From assembly GCA_017618135.1 (NCBI GenBank), contig JAFZUV010000018.1, positions 186,001 to 250,000 of the forward strand: DNA of 64,000 nt, written 5' to 3'. Numbering within the stretch: position 1 is the stretch's first letter; every line of letters starts with the position of its first letter. Positions 1-9,119 of this stretch are shown here, in pieces. This stretch comes from Clostridia bacterium. Its GTDB lineage: Bacteria > Bacillota > Clostridia > Oscillospirales > Acutalibacteraceae. A program made the translations under genes and the position numbers. The notes beneath the pieces were generated by a model that searched no databases, was not told the DNA's origin, and saw only the letters and a program-made list of their open reading frames with translations.

Positions 1-1
1 G

Positions 2-3000
2 CAGGGGATAACGGTAAATTACTATCCCGGCGCAACGAATGTACACATTACCGCAAGCGGTGGAATTGTTGTTTTACCTACAACTGCAGGCAATCCTGTC
101 AGGTATCAATTGAACGGGTGGTATGATATCACAAGCGGAGAATATTACGGGCGGGAGATGTTAGGACAGGAAATTACCGTAAATCAAGACACGGTATTTT
201 ATGCAGATTGGATTCTAAAAAGTTATGATTGTCTGAATACCGGCCGTACACTCGCCGATACGATAGATACGAGCAGCTTTGTAAAGACGGAATTGTTTGA
301 TTACAATGAGCTTCTGAATCTGTTAAGCGGTAGAACAACCTCCGCTTCCATAAGCGCAAGAAATCACTCAGAGACATGGAGCTTTGACGCAAATAAAAAC
401 AATGGATTTAATTTTGCATTTCACCAGTGGGCTTATTTTGAAGCCGGCGGTAATCTGGACGGTCGAATAGGTGCTTTAAGGGATCGAAATGACCGGAATA
501 TGTATCATAGCAACGATGATACCCGGTTAGAGTTAGGTATAGTACATAGCGAGTCTGACGATATCATCCAAACCTTATTTACAGATTCCGGCACACCCGG
601 TGTCAAAATGGTTGGCGGGGGAACGCACCTTTATCAATATGACAGAGAAACCGGATATTACTATTATGACAGTTCTAAAAACGGTGCTTCCTATCAGGCA
701 AGTGAAGGTCGCTTTTATGTTTACAGCGATCCTACATATCTTCAAGGGCAACAGCTGCGCAATAATCAATGGACAAATAGTTCCGACCACTCTACGTCTT
801 TTATGCCTCTGAACGGAGAAAACACAGTGAACGAAAAAGATGGAGAGGGAGATTTTTGGTTCGGGATGAAAAACACTATTGATTTTTTCCTGCCAGAGGT
901 TCCGGGCACAAATAACGGGAACTGCAATTATTCAACAACGGGTCAGCCTATGCAATTCAGATTTTCCGGGGACGATGACATGTGGATTTTTATAGACGGA
1001 GAGCTTGTGCTGGATTTAGGCGGCATACACGGCATTGTAACCGGAACAATTGATTTTTCAAATGGCACTGTTACCCGGAACGGAACAACTTTTCCGTTGC
1101 CTGCATCCATAAGAGAAGGCGAGCATACCTTAACTATGTACTATGTTGAACGGGGTAGTTCAAGATCTAACTGTTCCATTTATTTTAATATTTGTCCGCG
1201 TTACACATTGGATTTAACTAAAACTGATGCTGATTCACAACAACTCTTGGACGGGGCGGAGTTTACTGTTTATATAGATGAAGACTCTACCATACCGGCT
1301 ATGCTTTATACCAGTAAAACGGCTTATGATAACGGTGAAAATGCGAGCAATGCTTTCACGGTGGTAAACGGACGGCTTGAATGTTGGGGGTTATCGGCAG
1401 GCAGAACCTATTATATAAGAGAAACACAGCCGCCGGCAAATGGTTATGCCGATGTGTCCGATGCGGTTATGGTGCTTACGCTTGATAGCCAAGGCAATCC
1501 TTCTGTTACGGTAATTGACCCGACAAATACATTGAGCGTGAGTGAGGTGAGCCGAGACAGCGAAATTCAACACATAAAAATAACGGTAACCAATAAAAAG
1601 CAGCAATCCACACATATTTTGGCAAAAAAAGTATGGTTGGATGAGACGGGTAATGTTTCCACCGAAGGAGAACCAATACAATTACAGCTTTATCGTAGCA
1701 TAAAACAAAACCAATCAACCGATGCCCATAATGTCTATGTGACCACACAATATTTCTCTCAAAACCCTCCCTACGGCAGTAATAGTGATGCAGATCCTGT
1801 TATTTCCGGCGATTATATGCATGTTATCCCCGTATCTGATGGCAGCGATTTGTGCATAAAGCTTTTTTCAAGAGCTGAGAGGGCAGGTTTTTATTCTGTT
1901 ACAGCTGATGGAATAACAATATCTCCCAAAGATTCGGTGATGGGAAATGAAAATTGTTATATGGGCGGAAGTTGGGGCCATTACCCGATACAAAGTGCCG
2001 ATTACACTTTGACAAACATAAACGCTGACAGGCATGTGGTTATCACAATGATTGGTTTTCCAAACTGGGAAAATAACAATGTATCCATTGATAAGAATAT
2101 CACTGTGAATTATAGCCAAACAAACCACGATAACGGTGGCTCACAGACGGTAAGCGCAACCGTGAAACCCGATGACGCTGTTCCGGTAGGCAATCCTGTT
2201 ACGGTGGTCGCCGGTGAGGACGGAAGTTGGGAATATGAGTGGGATGAACTACCCATAGGCGATGAAAACAATAACTACTATTACTATATAGAGGAAACCC
2301 ATCTTGATGGATACGAAACCACATATTCCGGTAACGGAGCCAGGTGGGGAACCATAACCGTAACGAACAGGAAAAAAGATTTAGGCGGTATATGCCTTAT
2401 TCTTTTGAAAAAATCTGCCATTGATAACGATATGCCATTATCGGGCGCAAAGTTTGATATTTACCGTCCTGCAGGCGAAGGAGAAACAGGAATTATATTA
2501 CAGGGCGTGGACGGACAGTTTGTTAAGGTTAATAATTCTCCCGTTACGACAAAGCAAAACGGGCGTGCCGGTTTTGGCGGTCTTGAAGAGGGGACATACT
2601 ATCTTGTTGAAACGGTTGCGCCAACCGGTTATATTTTGGACTCTACACCTCATAAGATTGAGCTTTCAAGCACGGCGGCGGTTACAGACCAAAATGACGC
2701 TGTTATCACAGGCAGTTTTTCGGAACCGTTTGTTGTTATTACAAATGAACCTAAAAACACACAGGGATTTCTTGTTGTGGAAAAATATTGGTTTAAGCAT
2801 ATAGACGGCGGCAGTACCGTTGTTCCGGATGATCCTTCTGATGAAGGGATTAGTTTTAGGTTATACCGCAAATATGAGGCGGCGGTCAACGCTGTTCCCA
2901 TAACGATGAAAGGCAAACACAGTAATGACCAGGGCGGCACGGTTATATTACAAGATTGTGCGGTTTCCGGAACAACCTTCAGATTTTATGTATACGGAGT

Positions 3001-3625
3001 ATGGGGCAATAACAGTCCGGATAACACAAACAACTTTACAGTAAAATGCACAGGCGGAACCGTGCAAAAACTTAATCAAACACATACAACAAAATGGAGT
3101 TGGTACAACGCTCCGGTATATGAGGTCTCAATCCCCGACAACAGCTTGGGCGTTACGATTGATATTGAATCACAGCAATGGTACGATCATTATGAGTCTG
3201 ATTTTGTCGCCGGTCATGAACCGAAAAAACCGATCGGAAGCGCCGCTATTGAAGAGGAAATAGTATCGGTGCACGGGAATTCGGTGTTTACGCTTAATAA
3301 TGCCAATAATTGGCAAATGGTTTTTAACCGTGAGGATTTAAATGAGATTTCCGGTACGGAATATACTTATTGGGTTGAGGAAATGTCAAGCCCCGACGGG
3401 TATGAAGCTACATATCGTACCGAGCCGAGCGGAATAGGCGAACAGATTTATCTTATGATAGATAACACAAAAATCTACAATGAATACGAATTGCCTAAAA
3501 CAGGAGGAAAGGGAATATTTCGATTCAAATTAGGAGGAGCATTGCTTGTTGTTTGTGCATTGTCGTTTTGCTTTTACAGGACAAGGCGTATAAGAAAAGA
3601 GAAAAAAGCAAATACACTGTCATAA
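2..3625 (+). CDS. Pilus tip adhesin / fibro-slime and Cna-B repeat surface protein (5' end outside window)
   Basis: The reading frame is open from the first bases of the window, so the start and signal peptide lie upstream. A fibro-slime/PA14-like segment with the acidic core SGDDDMWIFIDGE is encoded near 965-1010. It is followed by several Cna-B type folds, recognised by their closing E-box strands: YYIRETQPPANGY (about 1410), YYIEETHLDGY (about 2285), YYLVETVAPTGY (about 2600) and YWVEEMSSPDGY (about 3370). In this family these Glu residues catalyse Lys-Asn isopeptide bonds. The C-terminus is a standard sortase signal: LPKTGG (3491-3508), a hydrophobic helix and an Arg/Lys tail. It heads a pilus operon with a sortase and backbone pilin, so it is probably the adhesive tip subunit; carbohydrate or host-matrix binding is inference. 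Confidence 0.85.
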   Translation, partial: QGITVNYYPGATNVHITASGGIVVLPTTAGNPVRYQLNGWYDITSGEYYGREMLGQEITVNQDTVFYADWILKSYDCLNTGRTLADTIDTSSFVKTELFDYNELLNLLSGRTTSASISARNHSETWSFDANKNNGFNFAFHQWAYFEAGGNLDGRIGALRDRNDRNMYHSNDDTRLELGIVHSESDDIIQTLFTDSGTPGVKMVGGGTHLYQYDRETGYYYYDSSKNGASYQASEGRFYVYSDPTYLQGQQLRNNQWTNSSDHSTSFMPLNGENTVNEKDGEGDFWFGMKNTIDFFLPEVPGTNNGNCNYSTTGQPMQFRFSGDDDMWIFIDGELVLDLGGIHGIVTGTIDFSNGTVTRNGTTFPLPASIREGEHTLTMYYVERGSSRSNCSIYFNICPRYTLDLTKTDADSQQLLDGAEFTVYIDEDSTIPAMLYTSKTAYDNGENASNAFTVVNGRLECWGLSAGRTYYIRETQPPANGYADVSDAVMVLTLDSQGNPSVTVIDPTNTLSVSEVSRDSEIQHIKITVTNKKQQSTHILAKKVWLDETGNVSTEGEPIQLQLYRSIKQNQSTDAHNVYVTTQYFSQNPPYGSNSDADPVISGDYMHVIPVSDGSDLCIKLFSRAERAGFYSVTADGITISPKDSVMGNENCYMGGSWGHYPIQSADYTLTNINADRHVVITMIGFPNWENNNVSIDKNITVNYSQTNHDNGGSQTVSATVKPDDAVPVGNPVTVVAGEDGSWEYEWDELPIGDENNNYYYYIEETHLDGYETTYSGNGARWGTITVTNRKKDLGGICLILLKKSAIDNDMPLSGAKFDIYRPAGEGETGIILQGVDGQFVKVNNSPVTTKQNGRAGFGGLEEGTYYLVETVAPTGYILDSTPHKIELSSTAAVTDQNDAVITGSFSEPFVVITNEPKNTQGFLVVEKYWFKHIDGGSTVVPDDPSDEGISFRLYRKYEAAVNAVPITMKGKHSNDQGGTVILQDCAVSGTTFRFYVYGVWGNNSPDNTNNFTVKCTGGTVQKLNQTHTTKWSWYNAPVYEVSIPDNSLGVTIDIESQQWYDHYESDFVAGHEPKKPIGSAAIEEEIVSVHGNSVFTLNNANNWQMVFNREDLNEISGTEYTYWVEEMSSPDGYEATYRTEPSGIGEQIYLMIDNTKIYNEYELPKTGGKGIFRFKLGGALLVVCALSFCFYRTRRIRKEKKANTLS

Positions 3626-3714
3626 GAAGACTCGTTTGGATTAGCGTTTGTTATTCGTTTGTATTGTTTTTATATAACTACTGATATGTGTATTTTTTAA
3701 CGGGGGGAATTGCT

Positions 3715-4074
3715 TTGGCAGATAACGAGGCCCAACCAAACGGATATCTAACGAATAAAGAACTTCGGCGGCTCAGCAGAAGAGATTTACTTGCTTTAAT
3801 GCTTGAACAGGCAAAACAAATAGAGAAATTAAAAGAGAGAATAGATGTTGAAAAACAACACTATCAGCAGGAAATTGCAAAGAAAGAAAGTGCCTACAAG
3901 GAAAAAATAGAGGTTCTGCGAAAAGAAAAGGATGCGAAGATAGAAATATTGAACCAAAAATTGTTATATGCGGAAAGAAACAGGGGCTTTTTCGGTTCGG
4001 TAGATCATACCGGGTCAAGAAAAAAATCTTTTTTTGGAAACCTGATGAAAGAACTGTTCTCGGACAGAAAATAA
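3715..4074 (+). CDS. Small coiled-coil protein of the pilus locus, function unknown
   Basis: A 119-residue hydrophilic protein. I chose the TTG at 3715 because a GGGGGG ribosome site (3702-3707) sits seven bases upstream; an in-frame ATG at 3688 has no ribosome site. The middle (about residues 25-85) is very rich in Lys, Glu and Gln with a heptad-like spacing, so a long coiled coil is likely. There is no signal peptide, membrane span or LPxTG motif, so the product should be cytoplasmic. It lies between the tip adhesin and the signal peptidase, in the same direction. I do not recognise the family; a scaffolding or assembly role at the membrane would fit but is unsupported. Confidence 0.6.
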   Translation: MADNEAQPNGYLTNKELRRLSRRDLLALMLEQAKQIEKLKERIDVEKQHYQQEIAKKESAYKEKIEVLRKEKDAKIEILNQKLLYAERNRGFFGSVDHTGSRKKSFFGNLMKELFSDRK

Positions 4075-4089
4075 AAGGAACGTTATCAA

Positions 4090-4689
4090 ATGGCTAAAAA
4101 AAGGGGAAAAATACTTTCTGTCAACCTGTCCGTTGAATCACTCCAAAAAGAACTTAATCGTGTTGAGAAGAAAATCTTATTTTGCAAAAAAATACGCAAT
4201 ACAATTTTTTCTCTTATTGTTATTGCTGCGATTACCGTGATAATTTCCGTTATGTTATTTCCTGTTTTGCGGGTTTTCGGAACTTCTATGAAACCTACAC
4301 TTTGCGAAGGCGACCTCCTGATCTCATTAAAAACAGAAAAAATCCGTACAGGTGAACTGGTTGCGTTTTATTATGGCAACAAGGTTTTGATAAAGCGATG
4401 TATTGCAACGGCAGGCGATACGGTTTCAATTGATGAAAGCGGAGCGGTCACGGTAAACGGCGAGGAAATAAACGAACCTTATGTTTCAGAAAAAGCTTTT
4501 GGTGAATGTGATTTGGAAATGCCTTATTACGTTCCTGAAAACCGATACTTTGTAATGGGAGATCAAAGAAAGGATTCCATTGATTCGAGAAGTACGAAAA
4601 TAGGATGCGTCGCCCCTGAACAAATTATTGGGAAAGTGGTGCTAAGAATATGGCCGATAAACAAAATATGCTTTTTTAACGGTTTGTAA
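4090..4689 (+). CDS. lepB: Type I signal peptidase of the pilus operon
   Basis: A 199-residue SipW/LepB-like protease that cuts Sec signal peptides at the outer face of the membrane. A single membrane helix spans about residues 37-60. The catalytic Ser66 is in FGTSMKPTL, Lys102 is in KVLIKRCIATAGD, and the conserved box GDQRKDSIDSR lies at 158-168. The expected GDN..S.DSR shape is retained with GDQ in place of GDN. An unusual basic, coiled N-terminal extension (residues 1-35) precedes the helix. A dedicated signal peptidase inside a sortase pilus operon is a known arrangement in Gram-positive bacteria (SipA in streptococcal FCT regions). The start has an AAAGGA site at 4074-4080 and follows the previous gene by 15 bases. 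Confidence 0.9.
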   Translation: MAKKRGKILSVNLSVESLQKELNRVEKKILFCKKIRNTIFSLIVIAAITVIISVMLFPVLRVFGTSMKPTLCEGDLLISLKTEKIRTGELVAFYYGNKVLIKRCIATAGDTVSIDESGAVTVNGEEINEPYVSEKAFGECDLEMPYYVPENRYFVMGDQRKDSIDSRSTKIGCVAPEQIIGKVVLRIWPINKICFFNGL

Positions 4690-4812
4690 TATTACAATGT
4701 CAGGTAGAAAAAGATGTGCTCCGGTCTTTACAGAAAATGCCACGTATTATAATTATTTTAAAAAAGTTGCGGATTTGATTTTGCACTTTAATTAAAAAGA
4801 AAGGAAAACAAA

Positions 4813-6342
4813 ATGAAAAAAACATCTAAACTAACGGCGGTTTTATTATCTCTGGTTTTGGTAGTATTCTTGCCACTCGCAGGTAATGCCGCAGGGACAA
4901 CCTACACACTAACCTTAAACAATCCCGGCGAAACAACCCATCAATTCCAAGTTTATCAAATCTTTATCGGAGATTTATATGTCAACGGTAGCGGTGAAAG
5001 AGTTCTTTCAAATATAGAATGGGGAAATGGTGTTACCGCAGGTGGAAAAGTATTTTTCGGTAACGCTGTCGAAAAGGCGGAAACCTTAAAAACCGAAGCC
5101 GATGGAAAGGCTTTTGCAGATCAGCTCGTTTCTGTGGGATATCTTACTAATCCTGTTCAAAAGACAGTTGCTGCAAACTCCACTGAGACAATTGCAAATC
5201 TTGAGCCCGGATACTATCTGATAAAGGATGCAGGCAACTCTCAAAATATGGAAAACGGTGTATATACCGCTTATATTCTGGAAGTTGTAGGCGATATTAC
5301 CGCTTCCGCAAAGATTGATGTTCCCACGGTCGAAAAAAAGGCAAAGGATATAAACGATACACTTGATGACGACATTTCAGATAATCCGTGGCAAGATTCG
5401 GTCGATTATGATATAGGCGATACGATTCCTTATCAAATAGTTGGTACTCTTCCCACAAATTACGCAGAATACGACCAATACTACTATAAGTTTACGGACA
5501 ATATGTGTGCCGGGCTTACCTATCAGGATGATGCAAAGGTCTATATTGATAACGCAGGCGTTGAAACTGAGATTACCTCACAAGTCTCGATCAATTCAAG
5601 CGTTTCAAATTCTGATACCACCCTTGAGATTACTATTTCAAATCTTGATAATATTACCGGCGTGTCGATAAACAAAGACAGCAAGATTGTTGTTCGTTAT
5701 ACAGCTGTACTTAATCAAAATGCTGTCAGCGGAAGTGCGGGAAATGAAAATACCGTATTTCTTACATATTCAAATAATCCTAACGCCGGAGGTGTTGAAA
5801 CTGCGAACACACCGGTGAATAAAACAGTTGTTTTCACATATAAGCTACAAATAAACAAGGTTGACGAAAACAATTCACCGTTGCAGAATGCCGGTTTTAC
5901 GCTTTATAAAAAAGATTCATCCGGAGCATGGCAGACGGTTAAAACGATTGTGGCTGGCAGTGAAACGCAATTTACATTTGCCGGATTGGATGACGGCGAT
6001 TATAAACTCGTGGAATCGGAAGTACCGCAGGGATACAATAAGTTTGAGGATTTGGAGTTTAACATAAGCGCAGAGCATACAAGTGATTCTCAAACTCCAA
6101 CGCTTGTAAGCATAAATAACGCAACAACTGAAGGCGAAACCATCACACTTCAGGGTTCTAAACTTGCAACCGTCAGTCTTGCTTCCGGTACGATTTCAAC
6201 AACAATTATGAATAAGAGCGGTTCACTTTTGCCTTCCACCGGCGGTATCGGAACCACCATTTTTTACATTGTCGGCGCCGTTCTTGTAATTTGTGGAATA
6301 ATATTTTTAATAGCAAAAAAAAGTATGAAATATGAAGAATAA
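4813..6342 (+). CDS. Major (backbone) pilin, SpaA-like isopeptide-forming LPxTG protein
   Basis: A 509-residue precursor with a clear Sec signal peptide (Lys-rich start, hydrophobic run, probable cut after GNA at about residue 26) and a C-terminal cell-wall sorting signal LPSTGG followed by a transmembrane stretch and basic tail. The organisation is that of backbone pilins: an N-terminal pilin domain, a central SpaA D2-type domain (about 170-345) and a final Cna-B domain with an E-box LVESEVPQGYN. Sortase C would join the Thr of LPST to a Lys of the next subunit. The canonical YPKN pilin motif is not seen; VEKKAKD at about 173-179 could supply the acceptor Lys, which is inference. It lies between the signal peptidase and sortase genes and has a good AAAGG site. 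Confidence 0.88.
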   Translation: MKKTSKLTAVLLSLVLVVFLPLAGNAAGTTYTLTLNNPGETTHQFQVYQIFIGDLYVNGSGERVLSNIEWGNGVTAGGKVFFGNAVEKAETLKTEADGKAFADQLVSVGYLTNPVQKTVAANSTETIANLEPGYYLIKDAGNSQNMENGVYTAYILEVVGDITASAKIDVPTVEKKAKDINDTLDDDISDNPWQDSVDYDIGDTIPYQIVGTLPTNYAEYDQYYYKFTDNMCAGLTYQDDAKVYIDNAGVETEITSQVSINSSVSNSDTTLEITISNLDNITGVSINKDSKIVVRYTAVLNQNAVSGSAGNENTVFLTYSNNPNAGGVETANTPVNKTVVFTYKLQINKVDENNSPLQNAGFTLYKKDSSGAWQTVKTIVAGSETQFTFAGLDDGDYKLVESEVPQGYNKFEDLEFNISAEHTSDSQTPTLVSINNATTEGETITLQGSKLATVSLASGTISTTIMNKSGSLLPSTGGIGTTIFYIVGAVLVICGIIFLIAKKSMKYEE

Positions 6343-6353
6343 GCTTTGATTTT

Positions 6354-7208
6354 ATGAAAAAAAACATACCAACCGTTCTTTTTGCGATAGCTCTTTTTGT
6401 GGGCATCGGTTTTTTGATTTACCCTTCTGTGAGCAATTATTGGAACTGTTTTCATCAGTCTATGGCTGTTGCAGAATATATTGAAAATGTTTCTAATCTA
6501 AGCGAGAAAAGAATTGAAAAGGTTTTTGAAAAAGCAGAAAAGTATAATGAAGCAATAGACAAAAACGGTATAAACCTTTTACTGTCAGGCGAAGAAAAGG
6601 ACAGTTATAATCATATCCTCAGCATAAGTGACTCAGGAATTATAGGTTATATTGATATAAACCGCATTAATTGTCATTTGCCGATATATCACGGCACGTC
6701 TGAGTCTGTTCTTCAGGTAGCAATCGGTCATCTTCCCGGTTCTTCTCTCCCTATTGGCGGCAAGAGCACACACTGTGTGCTCTTGGGCCATAGAGGGTTG
6801 CCGTCCGCAAAGATTTTTTCAGATTTGAATCAGATGACCTGCGGCGACATCTTCGTAATAAATACGCTTAACAGAACTCTTACCTATGAAGTAGATCAAA
6901 TACTTACTGTTGCACCTACAGATACAAGTGCTCTGAAAATACAGCCGGGTGAAGATCTTTGTACGCTGGTTACTTGTACGCCATATAGTATTAACTCACA
7001 CCGACTTCTAATTAGAGGCAAACGAGTTGAAAATAAGTTCGTTTCAACGGCAAATATCAATTCAGAAGCTCTCGTTTTGAGTGTTATGCAATCCGCATTG
7101 CTTTTTTTGCCTTTGGTAGCTGCAATGGGCTTTTTTGGTATGATGTTATCAAAAAATATGAAAGTAAAACGAAATGCAGTCAGGAAAAAAATCAGACTGA
7201 TTACTTAA
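6354..7208 (+). CDS. Class C (pilus-polymerising) sortase
   Basis: A 284-residue membrane transpeptidase with an N-terminal anchor (about 6-24), a sortase barrel and a second C-terminal membrane helix (about 238-262), the topology of class C enzymes. His146 is in VLLGHRGLP, Cys208 in TLVTCTPYS and Arg217 in SHRLLIRG, giving the complete catalytic triad in the class C pattern TLxTCTP. No obvious DP[FWY] lid motif is visible in the region before the barrel, so the active site may be less tightly occluded. It starts 11 bases after the backbone pilin and is presumably its polymerase. Confidence 0.92.
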   Translation: MKKNIPTVLFAIALFVGIGFLIYPSVSNYWNCFHQSMAVAEYIENVSNLSEKRIEKVFEKAEKYNEAIDKNGINLLLSGEEKDSYNHILSISDSGIIGYIDINRINCHLPIYHGTSESVLQVAIGHLPGSSLPIGGKSTHCVLLGHRGLPSAKIFSDLNQMTCGDIFVINTLNRTLTYEVDQILTVAPTDTSALKIQPGEDLCTLVTCTPYSINSHRLLIRGKRVENKFVSTANINSEALVLSVMQSALLFLPLVAAMGFFGMMLSKNMKVKRNAVRKKIRLIT

Positions 7209-7239
7209 TCTGGCAAGAGCCAATATAAGGAAATAGAAT

Positions 7240-8484
7240 ATGAAGAATCGCATAAATGTAATTTTCAAAGTTTTGCTGGTTTTCAGCTTGACCACATTGC
7301 TTTCCTTTTCTAAAATCTTATTTATCGAGGCGGACACAGAACGCCCTGATTTAGAAGCTCTTTGCTCTGCTACAATTTGCTTTGATTCGAGTGCGAAGGA
7401 GATGATGAATCAAGGTAAGGTTTCCTTGTATCGTATTGCGGATTTAAAGTGGGCAAACGGCAAAATAGCTTTCAAATATGTATCTGCGTATGCAGATTGT
7501 GGCATCAAAACAAAATGTCTTGAAAATAACGATGTTGCTGATGATATTGTAAGGTATACTGAGCTTCATAATATACTAAGCGAATACGATGCGGAAATAG
7601 TTAACGGTGAAGCAGATTTTGTTAATATTCATTCGGGACTATATCTTGTTTTACAATCAGAAAAAGCACTGGGATATAATGCTTTTTCTCCTTTTGTGTT
7701 ACCGCTTCCTTTTTTCTCGGAAGGGGGCGGTTACACATATAATGTCGTTTCCAAACCGAAAATATCTCCAGAAGCAAGAGGTTCATCTTTAAAGCTGTCT
7801 AATATGGATTCGCGCTTGCCGCAAACGGGTCAACTCTGGTGGCCTGTCATTGTTTTTTCAGCACTGGGCATTTTTCTTAGTTTTCTCTTAATAGTGGTAA
7901 ATAAAATTATCAAAGAGAGAAGATTAAAGTTTTTGCTTTATCTCATTTTATCTGTTATAAGTCTTGCCTTAATCACCCTTTCCGCTTTTTTATTAACAAA
8001 TAATTTTTTGGAATCTGAAAAGGCAAAGCAGCGATCTGATGCGATTTTAAAGCAACTTGCCGTTGAGGAGAATTCTTTGCCGCAAGAGAAGAGCGATGTA
8101 AAAACCGTAGGTAAAAACTCATATATCGGAATACTTTCGATTCCGGCTATTCAATTATATTTGCCTGTTACGGATGCTTTTGAATACAAAGCTTTAAAGA
8201 GTTCCCCTTGTTGCTATTCAGGTTCTGTTGAAACAAACAATCTGGTTATTGCAGGGCATAATTATATGTCGCATTTCGGCAATCTTTATAAACTTAAACC
8301 GCAAGACGAAGTGATCTTTTTTGCTTCAAGCGGGCAAAAAATTAAATATCATGTTGAAAGAATAGATATATTATCTTCTGAAGAGGTTCAAACAATGATT
8401 GACAGTGATTATAACCTTTCATTATTTACCTGTACGCTTTCAGGGAAAAAAAGAATTACTGTCAGATGTGTTATTGAAAGGTAA
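7240..8484 (+). CDS. Pilin-like domain with internal LPQTG fused to a sortase domain
   Basis: A 414-residue chimera. Residues 1-30 look like a signal peptide or anchor. About 31-180 resemble an N-terminal pilin/SpaA domain (the strand GLYLVLQSEKALGYN resembles backbone pilins). LPQTG at 193-197 is followed at once by a membrane helix (199-221), a basic turn KERR, and a second helix (231-253). Residues 290-414 form a sortase catalytic domain with His340 (IAGHNYM), Cys398 (LFTCTL) and a probable Arg405. The sorting signal is therefore not C-terminal but linked through two membrane helices to a sortase. The fold looks more like a class B/D or housekeeping-type enzyme than class C. The most likely role is a pilus base subunit carrying its own anchoring sortase. 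A merged sequencing error is unlikely because the frame is continuous. Confidence 0.75.
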   Translation: MKNRINVIFKVLLVFSLTTLLSFSKILFIEADTERPDLEALCSATICFDSSAKEMMNQGKVSLYRIADLKWANGKIAFKYVSAYADCGIKTKCLENNDVADDIVRYTELHNILSEYDAEIVNGEADFVNIHSGLYLVLQSEKALGYNAFSPFVLPLPFFSEGGGYTYNVVSKPKISPEARGSSLKLSNMDSRLPQTGQLWWPVIVFSALGIFLSFLLIVVNKIIKERRLKFLLYLILSVISLALITLSAFLLTNNFLESEKAKQRSDAILKQLAVEENSLPQEKSDVKTVGKNSYIGILSIPAIQLYLPVTDAFEYKALKSSPCCYSGSVETNNLVIAGHNYMSHFGNLYKLKPQDEVIFFASSGQKIKYHVERIDILSSEEVQTMIDSDYNLSLFTCTLSGKKRITVRCVIER

Positions 8485-8531
8485 AACGGTAGCAGAAAGC
8501 AAGTTCTCTTTTGTCTTACTCGCTGAATTTA

Positions 8532-8560
8532 TTGAAAAGCAGACAAAAATATGATATCCT
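8532..8560 (+). promoter_or_regulatory. Probable sigma-A promoter of the two-component system
   Basis: TTGAAA (8532-8537), 17 bases, TATCCT (8555-8560), 31 bases before the sensor kinase start. It suggests that the two-component genes are transcribed separately from the pilus operon. Confidence 0.5.
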
Positions 8561-8591
8561 GTAAACAGCAGGCATAAGGGGGAAGTGCTTT

Positions 8592-9119
8592 ATGAATAAT
8601 ATCGGGAAAAGCAATTCAAAAAATGCAATTTCTCGGGCTGCAATAGTGCAGGCACTGTTTGAAACTTATGAAAGCATTTATGATATCGATATGGAAACCT
8701 ACGCCTATCAGTGCTATCATGAAAGCGAGAATTACAGCGAGTTGAATATAGCGGGCAGCGGAGAAGACTTTTTTGATGCGCTTAAGAAAAATATAAAAAA
8801 GGTAGTTTATAGTGATGATCGGGAATATGTACAAAAAATGCTCCGGAAAGAGACATTACTATCCGCACTGAAAAAAGAAAAGTTTTATTCTTTTGTTTAT
8901 CGGTTGATACTTGATGGCAAACCTGTTTATCATAAGATTCGTGCTACAACAGAGTTCCTTAATGACGGGTGGCACATACTTTTAGGCGTGAGAAATGTTG
9001 ATGAGACAATACGCCAAGATAATCGGCGCAATGAAACAATTGCCATGATGCAGCAGAAGAAAAAAATCATCTGGATGCAATACTTGCCAGTGCGTGGGGC
9101 TACCTTGAGGCGAATTTGA
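8592..9119 (+). CDS. Sensor histidine kinase, N-terminal PAS part (separated from the kinase part by a frameshift)
   Basis: A 175-residue product with a GGGGGAAG ribosome site just before the ATG. Residues about 30-140 resemble a PAS/PAC sensor domain of the kind found in gut-clostridial signalling proteins, ending in LLGVRNVDETIRQ. After QQKKK the frame goes astray and stops at 9119. Reading one base back at the run of seven A (9060-9066) gives NHLDAILASAWGYLEANLTKD and enters the next frame without a stop. The two reading frames are therefore one gene, 8592-10093, broken by a +1 base in a homopolymer. This may be an assembly indel, a true mutation, or expression through slippage. Confidence 0.7.
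   Translation: MNNIGKSNSKNAISRAAIVQALFETYESIYDIDMETYAYQCYHESENYSELNIAGSGEDFFDALKKNIKKVVYSDDREYVQKMLRKETLLSALKKEKFYSFVYRLILDGKPVYHKIRATTEFLNDGWHILLGVRNVDETIRQDNRRNETIAMMQQKKKIIWMQYLPVRGATLRRI

Noticed and set aside
9060-9066. Programmed -1 ribosomal frameshifting in the sensor kinase
   Set aside because: The seven-A run is not in the ideal phase (the in-frame heptamer is G-AAA-AAA) and I see no stimulatory hairpin downstream, so an indel is simpler; kept only as an alternative.
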